DNA of 64,000 nucleotides from Pseudomonas sp. 8AS. Lineage in GTDB: Bacteria; Pseudomonadota; Gammaproteobacteria; Pseudomonadales; Pseudomonadaceae. Position numbers and translations under genes: made by a program. Location of the stretch: positions 4,028,693 through 4,092,692 of the forward strand of contig NZ_LR733406.1 in NCBI RefSeq assembly GCF_902506505.1, given 5' to 3'. This document shows positions 52,958 to 61,932 of the stretch, in pieces (within the stretch, counting starts at the first letter, position 1; every line of letters begins with the position of its first letter). The notes under the pieces were generated by a model. It did not search any database. It was not told the origin of the DNA and was given only the letters and a program-made list of their open reading frames with translations.

Positions 52958-53881
52958 TTACTTGACCAGGGTGCGCCACTCCGGGTGGGTGCTGGTCTGG
53001 CCGGTGACCAGGTCGAAGTAGGCCTTCTGCAGCTTCTCGGTGACCGGGCCGCGGCTGCCGATACCGATGGTGCGGCCGTCCACTTCGCGGATCGGCGTGA
53101 CTTCGGCGGCGGTGCCGGTGAAGAAGGCCTCGTCGGCGATGTACACCTCGTCGCGGGTGATGCGCTTCTCGACCACCTGGATGCCCAGCTCGGCGGCCAG
53201 GGTGAGGATGGTGCTGCGGGTGATGCCGTTCAGGCAGGAGGTCACTTCCGGGGTGTACAGCACGCCGTTCTTGACCAGGAAGATGTTCTCGCCGGAGCCC
53301 TCGGCCACGTAGCCTTCCGGATCCAGCAGCATGGCCTCGTCGGCGCCACCGGAGATGGCTTCCTGCAGGGCCAGCATCGAGTTGATGTAGTTGCCGTTGG
53401 CCTTGGCGCGGGTCATCGCGATGTTGACGTGGTGGCGGGTGAAGGAGCTGGTGCGCACCTTGATCCCGCTCTGCAGCGCCTCGTCGCCCATGTAGGCGCC
53501 CCAGTGCCAGGCCGCGACTATCACCTGGGTCTTCAGGCCGGTGGCGCGCAGGCCCATGGCTTCCGATCCGTAGAACACCATCGGGCGGATGTAGGCGCTT
53601 TCCAGGTTGTTCTCGCGCACGGCGGCGCGGGTGGCTTCGTTGATCTCGTCCTTGGTGAACGGGATCTTCATGCCCATGATGTGCGCCGAGTCGAACAGGC
53701 GGTCGGTGTGCGCCTGCAGGCGGAAGATCGCCGTGCCCTGCGGCGTGTTGTAGGCGCGCACGCCTTCGAACACGCCCATGCCGTAGTGCAGGGTGTGGGT
53801 CAGCACGTGGGTGGTGGCGCTGCGCCATTCCACCAGCTTGCCGTCATACCAGATCACGCCATCACGGTCGGCCATCGACAT
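52958..53881 (-). CDS. ilvE: Branched-chain amino acid aminotransferase
   Basis: IlvE is a PLP-dependent class IV aminotransferase that interconverts Val, Leu and Ile with their 2-oxo acids using glutamate. The 307-residue product has the PLP Lys at 160 (AMTRAKANGNYINSMLA), the substrate segments HTLHYGMGVFEGVRAY and YVAEGSGENIFLV, and DEAFFTGTAAEVTPI for the phosphate cup. GAGGAG stands nine bases before the ATG at MSMADRDG. It follows glnE by about 93 bases and ends at a terminator in front of waaF. Confidence 0.97.
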   Translation of the reverse strand: MSMADRDGVIWYDGKLVEWRSATTHVLTHTLHYGMGVFEGVRAYNTPQGTAIFRLQAHTDRLFDSAHIMGMKIPFTKDEINEATRAAVRENNLESAYIRPMVFYGSEAMGLRATGLKTQVIVAAWHWGAYMGDEALQSGIKVRTSSFTRHHVNIAMTRAKANGNYINSMLALQEAISGGADEAMLLDPEGYVAEGSGENIFLVKNGVLYTPEVTSCLNGITRSTILTLAAELGIQVVEKRITRDEVYIADEAFFTGTAAEVTPIREVDGRTIGIGSRGPVTEKLQKAYFDLVTGQTSTHPEWRTLVK

Positions 53882-53974
53882 AGTTGCCTGCTCCTCGAGT
53901 GTTCGCTTGGTTCATCGGTTGCACTGCCGGTGGCGCGCCGCGAACGGCGGCCGCCGACGGATTTGTTCGGCGCC

Positions 53975-56878
53975 TCAGCGCAGGCCCAGCTCGCCCCAGA
54001 TGCGCATCACCCCGCGGCGCTCGGCCGCGAACTGCTCGCCACCGACCGTGCCCGCCTGCTTCTGCAGGGCCTGGCGGTGCGCCGCGGCGCGGTAGGCCTT
54101 GTAGGCTTCCTGCAGCAGGGCGACGTCTTCGGCGGGGATCAGGCCGGCATCACGCAGACCGTCGAGAATGCGCATATTGTCGGTGAAACGCAGCAACTGC
54201 GGGTGTTCTCGCGACCACGCCAGGGCCGCGTATTGCACCATAAATTCAATATCGACGATACCTCCGGCGTCCTGCTTCAGATCGAAGGAAGTCGCCGCCT
54301 CGAAGGCATTGGCCGCGGTGCCGGCGGCGGTCGCCGGGCTGCCGAGGTTGTCGCGCATCTTCGCGCGCATCTCGCTGACTTCGCCGCGCAGGGTGGCCAG
54401 GTCGCGCGGGCGGCCGAGCACCGTGGCGCGTACCCGCTCGAAGGCGGCGCCCACCCGCGGGCAGCCGACCAGCACGCGGGCGCGCACCAGCGCCTGGTGT
54501 TCCCAGGTCCAGGCCTCGCCCTCCTGGTAGCGCGCGAAGGCGCCCAGGGAGCTGACCAGCAGGCCGGCGGCACCGGACGGACGCAGGCGCATGTCCACCT
54601 CGTAGAGCTGCCCCGAGGTGGTCTGGGTGGTCAGCAGGTGGATGATGCGCTGGCCCAGGCGGGCGAAGAACTGCGCACCGTCGATCGGCTTGGCGCCGTC
54701 GGTCTCGGCCTGGGAGTCGCCGTCGTGGATGAACACCAGGTCCAGGTCGGAACCGTGGCCCAGCTCGATGCCGCCGACCTTGCCGTAGCCGACGATGATG
54801 AAGTCCGGGTCGCACTGGCTGCCGTCGGCGCGTTTCGGCGTGCCGTGCTTGGCCACCGTGTGGCGCCAGGCCAGGGCCAGCACTTGTTCGAGGATGGCCT
54901 CGGCCAGCCAGGTCAGGTAGTCGCTGACCTTCATCAGCGGCAGGGTGCCGGCAATCTCCGAGGCGGCCACGCGCAGGCGGTGGGCCAGCTTGAAGTGGCG
55001 CAGGGCCTCCATCTGCTGCTCCAGGTCGTCCTCGGGGATGCGCGTCAGGCGCTCGCGCAGCTCGGCGGAGAGCTCCTCGCCCTGAGGCGGGCTGAACAGC
55101 CGGCCCTCGTTGAGCAGCTCATCGAGCAGCAGCGGGAAGCGGCTGATCTGCTCGGCGATCCACGGGCTGGCCGCGCACAGGTTGAGCAGGCGCTGCAGCG
55201 CCGAAGGGTTCTCGGTGAGCAGCACCAGGTAGGCCGAGCGCCGCGCCACCGCCTCGACCAGCGGCAGCACGCGCTCCAGCACCAGATCCGGGTTGGCATG
55301 CTCCACCGCCTGGGCCAGCAGGCGCGGAATAAAGGCATCCAGGCGCTCGCGCCCGAGGCGCTGCATGGTGCGCACCTGCGAGCCGCCGCGCAGGTCGACC
55401 AGGCGCTTGAGCGCCGCCGCCGGATCACTGAAACCGGCCTCGGCCAGCTGGCGGCAGGCCGTCTCCTCGTCCAGCGCCTCCTCCCACAGCGGCAGCCACT
55501 CGCCACCGATGCCCACCTCGGCCTCGGCGCCCTCCTCTTCGTCCGGGTCGGCGATGACCTGGCGGAAGTGCCACTCGATACGCCCGCGCCAAACCATCAG
55601 CTGCTCGTGGAACGCGGCCCAGGAGTCGAAACCCATGATGCAGGCGACCCGCAGGCGGTCCTGCTCGTTGTCCGGCAGCATCTGCGTCTGCCGGTCGGCG
55701 ATGGCCTGCAGGGCGTGCTCGACATAGCGCAGGAACTCGTAGCCCTGGCGCATCTCGGCGATAACCGCCGGCGGCAGGTAGCCCTGCCCTTCCAGGGTGG
55801 CCAGCACCCTGAGCAGCGGCCGCTGCTGCAGGCTGAGGTCGCGACCGCCGTGGATCAGCTGGAAGGCCTGGGCGATGAACTCGATCTCGCGAATGCCGCC
55901 GGAGCCCAGCTTGATGTTGTCGGCCATGCCCTTGCGCCGCACTTCCTGCTGGATCAGCAGCTTCATCGCGCGCAGCGCCTCGATGGCGGAGAAGTCCAGG
56001 TAACGCCGGTAGACGAACGGCCGCAGCATCTCCAGCAGCTGCCGGCCGGATTCCTGGTCGCCACCAACCACCCGCGCCTTGATCATCGCGTAGCGTTCCC
56101 AGTCGCGACCCTGATCCTGGTAGTACTGCTCCAGGGCATTGAAGCTGAGCACCAGAGCGCCGGACGAGCCATAGGGGCGCAGGCGCATGTCGACGCGGAA
56201 CACGAAGCCCTCGACGGTGGTGGCATCCAGCGCCTTGATCAGGCGCTGCCCCAGGCGGATGAAGAACTCCTGGTTGTCCAGTGAGCGCTTGACCCCCTCG
56301 GTCTCGCCGCCCTCGGCATAGCCGAAGATCAGGTCGATATCCGAGGACAGGTTCAGCTCATGGGCGCCCAGCTTGCCCATGCCCAGTACCACCAGATGCT
56401 GGGGCAGGCCACTGCGTCGGCCGATCGGCGTGCCGAACTGGGCGCAGTGCTGCGGGTACAGCCACTGGTAGGCCAGGTCGATGCAGGCATCGGCCAGGTC
56501 GGACAGATCGCGGCAGGTCTCGCCCAGGTCGGCCAGGCGATTGACGTCGCGCCAGATGATGCGCAGCTGCTGGCGATTGCGAAAACGCCGCAGGCGCCGG
56601 GCCAGCTCGTCCTCATCGGCGCAGTCGAGCAGGCAGGCCTGCAGCTGGCCGCGCAGCTCCCCCGGCGCCAGCGCGCGCTCCAGCTCGCCGCTGCCCGCCA
56701 GTTCCGGCAGCAGCGAACCATCACGCTGCACCTGCTGATAGACGAAGTCACTGAGAGCACACGCGCGCTGCCAGGCGGCCTCGCGCGCGGCGGGCCAGCC
56801 CGCGGGCTGCAGGGCACTGGCGCGATGGGCGAGGGGCTGAAGCGGGGCCGGCAAGGCGGCCAATGACGGCAGGCTCAT
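53975..56878 (-). CDS. glnE: Glutamine synthetase adenylyltransferase/deadenylase
   Basis: GlnE controls glutamine synthetase by adenylylating and deadenylylating a Tyr in response to glutamine and PII. The 967-residue product has two nucleotidyltransferase domains: an N-terminal deadenylase with LSSDIDLIFGYAEGG near 175-190 and a C-terminal adenylyltransferase with LGHGSDLDLVFIHD near 700, joined by a regulatory helical region. The length matches Pseudomonas homologues. It is divergent from aceE, with about 240 bases between them, and is followed by ilvE. Confidence 0.97.
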   Translation of the reverse strand: MSLPSLAALPAPLQPLAHRASALQPAGWPAAREAAWQRACALSDFVYQQVQRDGSLLPELAGSGELERALAPGELRGQLQACLLDCADEDELARRLRRFRNRQQLRIIWRDVNRLADLGETCRDLSDLADACIDLAYQWLYPQHCAQFGTPIGRRSGLPQHLVVLGMGKLGAHELNLSSDIDLIFGYAEGGETEGVKRSLDNQEFFIRLGQRLIKALDATTVEGFVFRVDMRLRPYGSSGALVLSFNALEQYYQDQGRDWERYAMIKARVVGGDQESGRQLLEMLRPFVYRRYLDFSAIEALRAMKLLIQQEVRRKGMADNIKLGSGGIREIEFIAQAFQLIHGGRDLSLQQRPLLRVLATLEGQGYLPPAVIAEMRQGYEFLRYVEHALQAIADRQTQMLPDNEQDRLRVACIMGFDSWAAFHEQLMVWRGRIEWHFRQVIADPDEEEGAEAEVGIGGEWLPLWEEALDEETACRQLAEAGFSDPAAALKRLVDLRGGSQVRTMQRLGRERLDAFIPRLLAQAVEHANPDLVLERVLPLVEAVARRSAYLVLLTENPSALQRLLNLCAASPWIAEQISRFPLLLDELLNEGRLFSPPQGEELSAELRERLTRIPEDDLEQQMEALRHFKLAHRLRVAASEIAGTLPLMKVSDYLTWLAEAILEQVLALAWRHTVAKHGTPKRADGSQCDPDFIIVGYGKVGGIELGHGSDLDLVFIHDGDSQAETDGAKPIDGAQFFARLGQRIIHLLTTQTTSGQLYEVDMRLRPSGAAGLLVSSLGAFARYQEGEAWTWEHQALVRARVLVGCPRVGAAFERVRATVLGRPRDLATLRGEVSEMRAKMRDNLGSPATAAGTAANAFEAATSFDLKQDAGGIVDIEFMVQYAALAWSREHPQLLRFTDNMRILDGLRDAGLIPAEDVALLQEAYKAYRAAAHRQALQKQAGTVGGEQFAAERRGVMRIWGELGLR

Positions 56879-56945
56879 GGTCTATCCTTGGGAGCGGAAC
56901 GCGGCACTCGGCGCTGGCCGGCGCCGCCTTCCGGCGGTCGAATAC

Positions 56946-56963
56946 TTGTAGTTTTACTACTAA
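56946..56963. promoter_or_regulatory. HexR-like operator 1 upstream of aceE
   Basis: The sequence TTGTAGTTTTACTACTAA contains the palindrome GTAGT-TTT-ACTAC, centred at 56954. The shape TGTARTnnnAYTACA is that recorded for HexR, the RpiR-family repressor of glucose catabolism genes that responds to KDPG in gammaproteobacteria. It lies about 165 bases before the aceE start and about 70 bases before glnE's start on the other strand. Regulator assignment is by motif shape only. Confidence 0.6.
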
Positions 56964-56998
56964 AGATTGTGTCTCAAGCACTGCGCGAGCCGTCGATT

Positions 56999-57013
56999 TG
57001 TAGTAAAACTACA
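56999..57013. promoter_or_regulatory. HexR-like operator 2 upstream of aceE
   Basis: TGTAGTAAAACTACA is a 15-base near-perfect palindrome, TGTAGT-AAA-ACTACA, centred at 57006. Its centre is 52 bp from that of operator 1, close to five helical turns, so two bound dimers could sit on the same DNA face. It fits the HexR consensus better than operator 1. Confidence 0.65.
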
Positions 57014-57079
57014 GACAGCCGGTCTAACCCCGGCAACAACGACTTTAACGTAGCCCGCCCAAAAAGCGTGCACGAGCCC

Positions 57080-57102
57080 AGGCTTTCCGATTCTGGAAGC
57101 CT
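57080..57102 (+). promoter_or_regulatory. Leader hairpin just before the aceE start
   Basis: AGGCTTTCC and GGAAGCCT form an inverted repeat with one bulged T around a six-base loop, ending about 20 bases before the aceE ATG and just upstream of its GGAG ribosome site. In RNA it could influence translation or stability. Confidence 0.4.
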
Positions 57103-57121
57103 TTCCGCCCTGGAGCAAGCC

Positions 57122-59767
57122 ATGCAAGACCTTGATCCCGTCGAAACCCAGGAGTGGCTGGACGCCCTGGAATCCGTTCTCGACCAAGAGGGCGAAAAAC
57201 GCGCCCACTACCTGCTGACCCGCATGGGTGAACTGGCCACCCGCAGCGGCACCCAGCTGCCCTATGCGATCACCACGCCCTACCGCAACACCATCCCGGT
57301 CGGCCATGAGGCACGCATGCCCGGCGACCTGTTCATGGAGCGGCGGATCCGCTCGCTGGTGCGCTGGAACGCACTGGCCATGGTGATGCGCACCAACCTG
57401 AAAGACCCGGACCTGGGCGGCCACATCTCCAGCTTCGCCTCCAGCGCCACCCTCTACGACATCGGCTTCAACTACTTCTTCCAGGCCCCGACCGAAGAAC
57501 ACGGCGGCGACCTGATCTTCTTCCAGGGCCATGCCTCGCCGGGCGTGTATGCCCGCGCCTTCATGGAAGGGCGAATCAGCGAAGAACAGATGAACAACTT
57601 CCGCCAGGAAGTGGACGGCAAGGGCCTGTCCTCCTACCCGCACCCCTGGCTGATGCCGGACTTCTGGCAGTTCCCCACCGTATCCATGGGTCTGGGCCCG
57701 ATCCAGGCGATCTACCAGGCGCGCTTCATGAAGTACCTGGAAAGCCGCGGTTTCATCCCCGCAGGCAAGCAGAAGGTCTGGTGTTTCATGGGCGACGGCG
57801 AGTGCGACGAGCCGGAATCCCTCGGCGCCATCTCCCTGGCCGGCCGCGAGAAGCTGGACAACCTGATCTTCGTCATCAACTGCAACCTGCAGCGCCTGGA
57901 CGGCCCGGTGCGCGGCAACGGCAAGATCATCCAGGAGCTGGAAGGCGTGTTCCGCGGCGCCGAATGGAACGTCAACAAGGTCATCTGGGGCCGCTTCTGG
58001 GACCCGCTGCTGGCCAAGGACAAGGACGGCATCCTGCAACGCCGGATGGACGAGGTGGTCGACGGCGACTACCAGAACTACAAGGCCAAAGACGGCGCCT
58101 TCGTGCGCGAACACTTCTTCAACAGCCCCGAGCTGAAGGAGATGGTCAAGGACCTCTCCGACCAGGAAATCTGGAACCTCAACCGCGGCGGCCACGACCC
58201 GTACAAGATGTACGCAGCCTACCACCAGGCGGTCAACCACAAGGGCCAGCCGACCGTGGTCCTGGCCAAGACCATCAAGGGCTACGGCACCGGTGCCGGT
58301 GAAGCGAAGAACACCGCGCACAACACCAAGAAGGTCGATGTCGACAGCCTGAAGAAATTCCGCGACCGCTTCGACATCCCGGTCAAGGACGAGGAGCTGG
58401 AGAACCTGCCCTTCGTCAAACCCGAGCCCGGCAGCGCCGAGGCGCGCTACCTGCAGGAGCGCCGCGACAAGCTCGGCGGCTTCGTGCCGCAGCGCCGCGC
58501 GCAGAGCTTCAGCATCCCCACGCCGCCGCTGGACACCCTCAAGGCCATCCTCGACGGCACCGGCGAGCGCGACATCTCCACCACCATGGCCTTCGTGCGC
58601 ATCCTCGCCCAGCTGGTCAAGGACAAGGACCTGGGCTCGCGCATCGTGCCCATCGTGCCGGACGAGGCGCGCACCTTCGGCATGGAAGGCATGTTCCGCC
58701 AGCTCGGCATCTACTCCTCGGTCGGCCAGCTGTACGAGCCGGTGGATAAAGACCAGGTGATGTTCTACCGCGAGGACAAGAAGGGCCAGATCCTCGAGGA
58801 AGGCATCAACGAGGCCGGCGCCATGTCCAGCTGGATCGCCGCCGGCACCTCGTACTCCACCCACAACCAGCCGATGCTGCCGTTCTACATCTTCTATTCG
58901 ATGTTCGGCTTCCAGCGCATCGGCGACCTGGCCTGGGCCGCCGGCGACAGCCGCGCCCGCGGCTTCCTGATCGGCGGCACCGCCGGGCGCACCACCCTCA
59001 ACGGCGAAGGCCTGCAGCACGAGGACGGCCACAGCCACATCCTCGCCGCGACCATCCCCAACTGCCGCACCTTCGACCCGACCTACGCCTACGAGCTGGC
59101 GGTGATCATCCGCCACGGCATCAAGGCGATGACCGAAGAGCAGCAGAACGTCTTCTACTACATCACCGTGATGAACGAGGCCTACGCCCAGCCGGCCATG
59201 CCGCAAGGGGTCGAGGAAGGCATCATCAAGGGCATGTACCTGCTCGAAGAGGACAAGCGCGAAGCGGCCCACCATGTGCAGCTGCTGGGCAGCGGCACCA
59301 TCCTGCGCGAAGTGCGCGAGGCGGCGAAGATCCTGCGTGACGAGTTCAACATCGGCGCCGACGTGTGGAGCGTGCCGAGCTTCAACGAGCTGCGCCGCGA
59401 CGGCCTGGCCGTGGAACGCTGGAACCGCCTGCATCCGGGGCAGAAGCCGCAGCAGAGCTATGTCGAGCAGTGCCTGAGCGGGCGCAAGGGCCCGGTGGTG
59501 GCCAGCACCGACTACATGAAGCTGTTCGCCGAGCAGATCCGCCAGTGGGTGCCGAGCAAGGAATACAAGGTGCTCGGCACCGACGGCTTCGGCCGCAGCG
59601 ACTCGCGGCAGAAGCTGCGCCACTTCTTCGAGGTGGACCGTTACTGGGTCGCGCTGACCGCCCTGGAGGCCCTCGCCGAGCGCGGCGAGATCGACGCCAA
59701 GGTGGTGGCCGAGGCCATCGTCAAGTTCGGGCTCAACCCCGACAAAGCCAACCCGCTGGATTGCTGA
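57122..59767 (+). CDS. aceE: Pyruvate dehydrogenase E1 component
   Basis: AceE is the homodimeric thiamine diphosphate E1 of the pyruvate dehydrogenase complex, decarboxylating pyruvate and acetylating the lipoyl domains of AceF. The 881-residue product starts MQDLDPVETQEWLDALESVL and has the ThDP motif MGDGECDEPESLGA through LIFVINCNLQRLDGP, and IGGTAGRTTLNGEGLQHEDG in the pyrimidine-binding domain. GGAG precedes the ATG by six bases; the reading frame is open further upstream but that part holds the regulatory palindromes. aceF follows by 11 bases. Confidence 0.98.
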   Translation: MQDLDPVETQEWLDALESVLDQEGEKRAHYLLTRMGELATRSGTQLPYAITTPYRNTIPVGHEARMPGDLFMERRIRSLVRWNALAMVMRTNLKDPDLGGHISSFASSATLYDIGFNYFFQAPTEEHGGDLIFFQGHASPGVYARAFMEGRISEEQMNNFRQEVDGKGLSSYPHPWLMPDFWQFPTVSMGLGPIQAIYQARFMKYLESRGFIPAGKQKVWCFMGDGECDEPESLGAISLAGREKLDNLIFVINCNLQRLDGPVRGNGKIIQELEGVFRGAEWNVNKVIWGRFWDPLLAKDKDGILQRRMDEVVDGDYQNYKAKDGAFVREHFFNSPELKEMVKDLSDQEIWNLNRGGHDPYKMYAAYHQAVNHKGQPTVVLAKTIKGYGTGAGEAKNTAHNTKKVDVDSLKKFRDRFDIPVKDEELENLPFVKPEPGSAEARYLQERRDKLGGFVPQRRAQSFSIPTPPLDTLKAILDGTGERDISTTMAFVRILAQLVKDKDLGSRIVPIVPDEARTFGMEGMFRQLGIYSSVGQLYEPVDKDQVMFYREDKKGQILEEGINEAGAMSSWIAAGTSYSTHNQPMLPFYIFYSMFGFQRIGDLAWAAGDSRARGFLIGGTAGRTTLNGEGLQHEDGHSHILAATIPNCRTFDPTYAYELAVIIRHGIKAMTEEQQNVFYYITVMNEAYAQPAMPQGVEEGIIKGMYLLEEDKREAAHHVQLLGSGTILREVREAAKILRDEFNIGADVWSVPSFNELRRDGLAVERWNRLHPGQKPQQSYVEQCLSGRKGPVVASTDYMKLFAEQIRQWVPSKEYKVLGTDGFGRSDSRQKLRHFFEVDRYWVALTALEALAERGEIDAKVVAEAIVKFGLNPDKANPLDC

Positions 59768-59778
59768 GGAGCTGAGCG

Positions 59779-61455
59779 ATGAGTGAATTGATTCGCGTGC
59801 CCGACCTCGGCGGTGAAGGCGAGGTCATTGAACTGCTGGTCAAGGTCGGCGACCGTGTCGAGGCCGAGCAGAGCATCCTGACCCTGGAGTCCGACAAGGC
59901 CTCCATGGAAGTCCCCGTGCCCAAGGCCGGGGTGATCAAGGAACTGAAAGTCAAACTGGGCGACCGCCTCAAGGAAGGCGATGAGCTGCTGGTGCTGGAA
60001 GTCGAGGGCGCTGCCCCGGCCGCCGAACCAGCTGCGGCCCCTGCTGTGGCCGAAGCGCCCAAGGCCGCCGAACCGGCCCCCGTGTCTGTCGCCGCTCCCG
60101 CAGCGGCTCCGGCCGCCGCCAGCGTGCAGGACGTGCATGTGCCGGACATCGGCACGACCGGCAAGGTCAAGGTCATCGAAGTCATGGTCAAGGCCGGCGA
60201 CAGCATCGAAGCCGATCAGTCGCTGATCACCCTGGAGTCGGACAAGGCCAGCATGGAGATCCCCGCGCCGGCCGCCGGCGTGGTGGAGGAAGTGCTGGTC
60301 AAGCTGGACGCCGAAGTCGGCACCGGCGACCTGATCCTCAAGCTGCGCGTGGCAGGCGGCGCTGCGTCAGCATCCGCCCCGCAAGTGGCCGCTGCTGCGC
60401 CAGCCCCGGCTCCTGCTGCCTCGGCGCCGGTACACAGCACTCCGGCCGGTGCCGCACCGGCCGTGGTGGCGGAAGTCGGCGCCATCGCCGCGCTGTCCGC
60501 CGCGGCAGCCGCCGTGGCCAACGCCCCGGCCAGCCGTGACGGCAGCAAGGTACACGCCGGCCCCGCCGTGCGCCTGATCGCCCGCGAGTTCGGCGTCGAC
60601 CTGGCCGCGATCAGCGGCAGCGGGCCGAAAGGACGCATCCTCAAGGAAGACGTGCAGGCCTATGTACAGGCCATGCTGAAGAAGGCCAAGGAAGCGCCGG
60701 CCGGCGCCAGCGGCGGCATGGGTATCCCGCCGATTCCGATCGTGGACTTCAGCAAGTTCGGCGCCATCGAAGAAGTGCCGATGACCCGCCTGATGCAGGT
60801 CGGTGCCGCCAACCTGCATCGCAGCTGGCTCAACGTGCCGCACGTGACCCAGTTCGACAACGCCGACATCACCGAGCTGGAAGCCTTCCGTGTGGCGCAG
60901 AAGGCGGTGGCGGAGAAGGCCGGCGTCAAGCTCACCGTGCTGCCGCTGCTGCTCAAGGCCTGCGCCTACCTGCTGCGCGAACTGCCGGACTTCAACAGCT
61001 CGCTGGCACCCAGCGGCAAGGCGCTGATCCGCAAGAAGTACGTGCACATCGGCTTCGCCGTGGACACCCCGGACGGCCTGCTGGTGCCGGTGATCCGCGA
61101 CGTCGACCAGAAGAGCCTGCTGCAACTGGCTGCCGAGGCCGCCGAACTGGCGGAGAAGGCGCGCACCAAGAAGCTCTCGGCGGATGCCATGCAGGGCGCC
61201 TGCTTCACCATCTCCAGCCTCGGCCACATTGGCGGCACCGGCTTCACGCCGATCGTCAACGCGCCGGAAGTGGCGATCCTCGGCGTGAGCAAGGCGACCA
61301 TGCAGCCGGTGTGGGACGGCAAGGCGTTCCAGCCGCGCCTGACCCTGCCGCTGTCGCTGTCCTACGACCACCGGGTGATCAACGGCGCCGCCGCCGCGCG
61401 CTTCACCAAGCGCCTCGGCGAAGTGCTCGGCGATATCCGCACCATGCTCCTGTAA
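59779..61455 (+). CDS. aceF: Dihydrolipoyllysine acetyltransferase (PDH E2)
   Basis: AceF is the core of the pyruvate dehydrogenase complex, moving acetyl from E1 to CoA. The 558-residue product has two lipoyl domains with modified Lys40 and Lys156 (ESDKASMEVP and ESDKASMEIP), Ala/Pro-rich linkers, a peripheral subunit-binding domain (about 258-293, VRLIAREFGVDLAAI) and the catalytic domain with His531 in SYDHRVINGAAAARF. The motif HxxxDG is HxxxNG here, as known for Azotobacter E2. A strong terminator follows; the E3 gene is not in the window. Confidence 0.98.
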   Translation: MSELIRVPDLGGEGEVIELLVKVGDRVEAEQSILTLESDKASMEVPVPKAGVIKELKVKLGDRLKEGDELLVLEVEGAAPAAEPAAAPAVAEAPKAAEPAPVSVAAPAAAPAAASVQDVHVPDIGTTGKVKVIEVMVKAGDSIEADQSLITLESDKASMEIPAPAAGVVEEVLVKLDAEVGTGDLILKLRVAGGAASASAPQVAAAAPAPAPAASAPVHSTPAGAAPAVVAEVGAIAALSAAAAAVANAPASRDGSKVHAGPAVRLIAREFGVDLAAISGSGPKGRILKEDVQAYVQAMLKKAKEAPAGASGGMGIPPIPIVDFSKFGAIEEVPMTRLMQVGAANLHRSWLNVPHVTQFDNADITELEAFRVAQKAVAEKAGVKLTVLPLLLKACAYLLRELPDFNSSLAPSGKALIRKKYVHIGFAVDTPDGLLVPVIRDVDQKSLLQLAAEAAELAEKARTKKLSADAMQGACFTISSLGHIGGTGFTPIVNAPEVAILGVSKATMQPVWDGKAFQPRLTLPLSLSYDHRVINGAAAARFTKRLGEVLGDIRTMLL

Positions 61456-61467
61456 CGGCGTGACCCA

Positions 61468-61502
61468 AGCCGCCATGTCCTGCCGGGCATGGCGGCTTTT
61501 TT
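61468..61502 (+). terminator. Intrinsic terminator after aceF
   Basis: A 10-bp stem AGCCGCCATG/CATGGCGGCT with a 10-nt loop is followed by a run of T. It lies about 12 bases after the aceF stop and ends the aceEF transcript. Confidence 0.9.
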
Positions 61503-61642
61503 GTGCGCGCACGATTTGCCCGGCTGCGCGGCAATCGTCCAGGCCGGTCATCCACCCGGACCGGCCTCGCGTCAGCGACACCTGGCAGGATCGCCGGCAG
61601 GCTCTAAGGTTTTATGACCAGCCCACGCAGTGTGGAGGGAGC

Positions 61643-61849
61643 ATGGAGATTCGCATCGTCGCCATCGAGAGTCAGCCTCCGGTATGGAGGGTCTACCTCA
61701 ACAGCTCGTTCATCGTCTGCCACAGCGCGGCCGCGGCGCGGGACACCGCGCAGCGAGCCCTGGCCAGCAGCCGGCCATCCTGGCGCCAGCTGCTCGGCCG
61801 GCCGCGCAACCGATGGGGTACCGACCGCGCGCCCTTCATCGTGCTCTAG
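61643..61849 (+). CDS. Small hypothetical protein (68 aa)
   Basis: A 68-residue reading frame beginning MEIRIVAIESQPPVWRVYLN with GGAGGGAGC directly before its ATG. It has no membrane segment or recognisable motif; the C-terminal half is basic (RQLLGRPRNRWGTDR). The good ribosome site and the absence of a better frame on either strand support it as a gene, but I do not recognise the family and conservation is not tested. It lies between the aceF terminator and a convergent secreted-protein gene. Confidence 0.55.
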   Translation: MEIRIVAIESQPPVWRVYLNSSFIVCHSAAAARDTAQRALASSRPSWRQLLGRPRNRWGTDRAPFIVL

Positions 61850-61852
61850 CAA

Positions 61853-61895
61853 GCTGCTGAAAAACTACCTGCGTTGCCATCGCGGCGTTAAAAAC
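61853..61895. repeat. Possible dispersed Pseudomonas intergenic repeat
   Basis: The stretch includes CTGCTGAAAAACTACCTGCG and CGTTGCCATCGCGGCGTTAA, a word pattern I associate with recurrent intergenic sequence in several Pseudomonas genomes, possibly the edge of a lost mobile element. There is only one copy here, so the call rests on recognition alone. Confidence 0.3.
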
Positions 61896-61924
61896 ACCAG
61901 GCCCGGAGTGCCGGGCCTTGGTGG
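61890..61924 (-). terminator. Intrinsic terminator after the secreted-protein gene
   Basis: On the minus strand CACCAAGGCCCGG and CCGGGCCTGGTG pair around a 4-nt loop (one bulge) and are followed by TTTTTAA. It directly follows the stop of the minus-strand gene ending at 61933. Confidence 0.8.
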
Positions 61925-61932
61925 CAGAGCGC

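Noticed and set aside
52826..56284. Very long open reading frame antisense to glnE and ilvE (over 1100 codons)
   Set aside because: High-GC codon bias keeps the antisense frame open; the product is low-complexity His/Gln/Arg/Ala-rich with no domain, and the opposite strand encodes clear glnE and ilvE.
56946..57013. PdhR/FadR-type GntR operator reading of the aceE palindromes
   Set aside because: The GntR boxes I know for this position (such as TTGGTATGACCAA in E. coli) do not match; the HexR-type spacing fits better, though it remains an inference.
56960..59623. Long open frame antisense to aceE (887 codons)
   Set aside because: It mirrors the aceE codon pattern, has no recognisable motif and no ribosome site; aceE is unmistakable.
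60000..60560. Repetitive Ala/Pro/Glu-rich tracts in aceF as a DNA repeat
   Set aside because: They are the usual flexible linkers between lipoyl and core domains of E2 enzymes.
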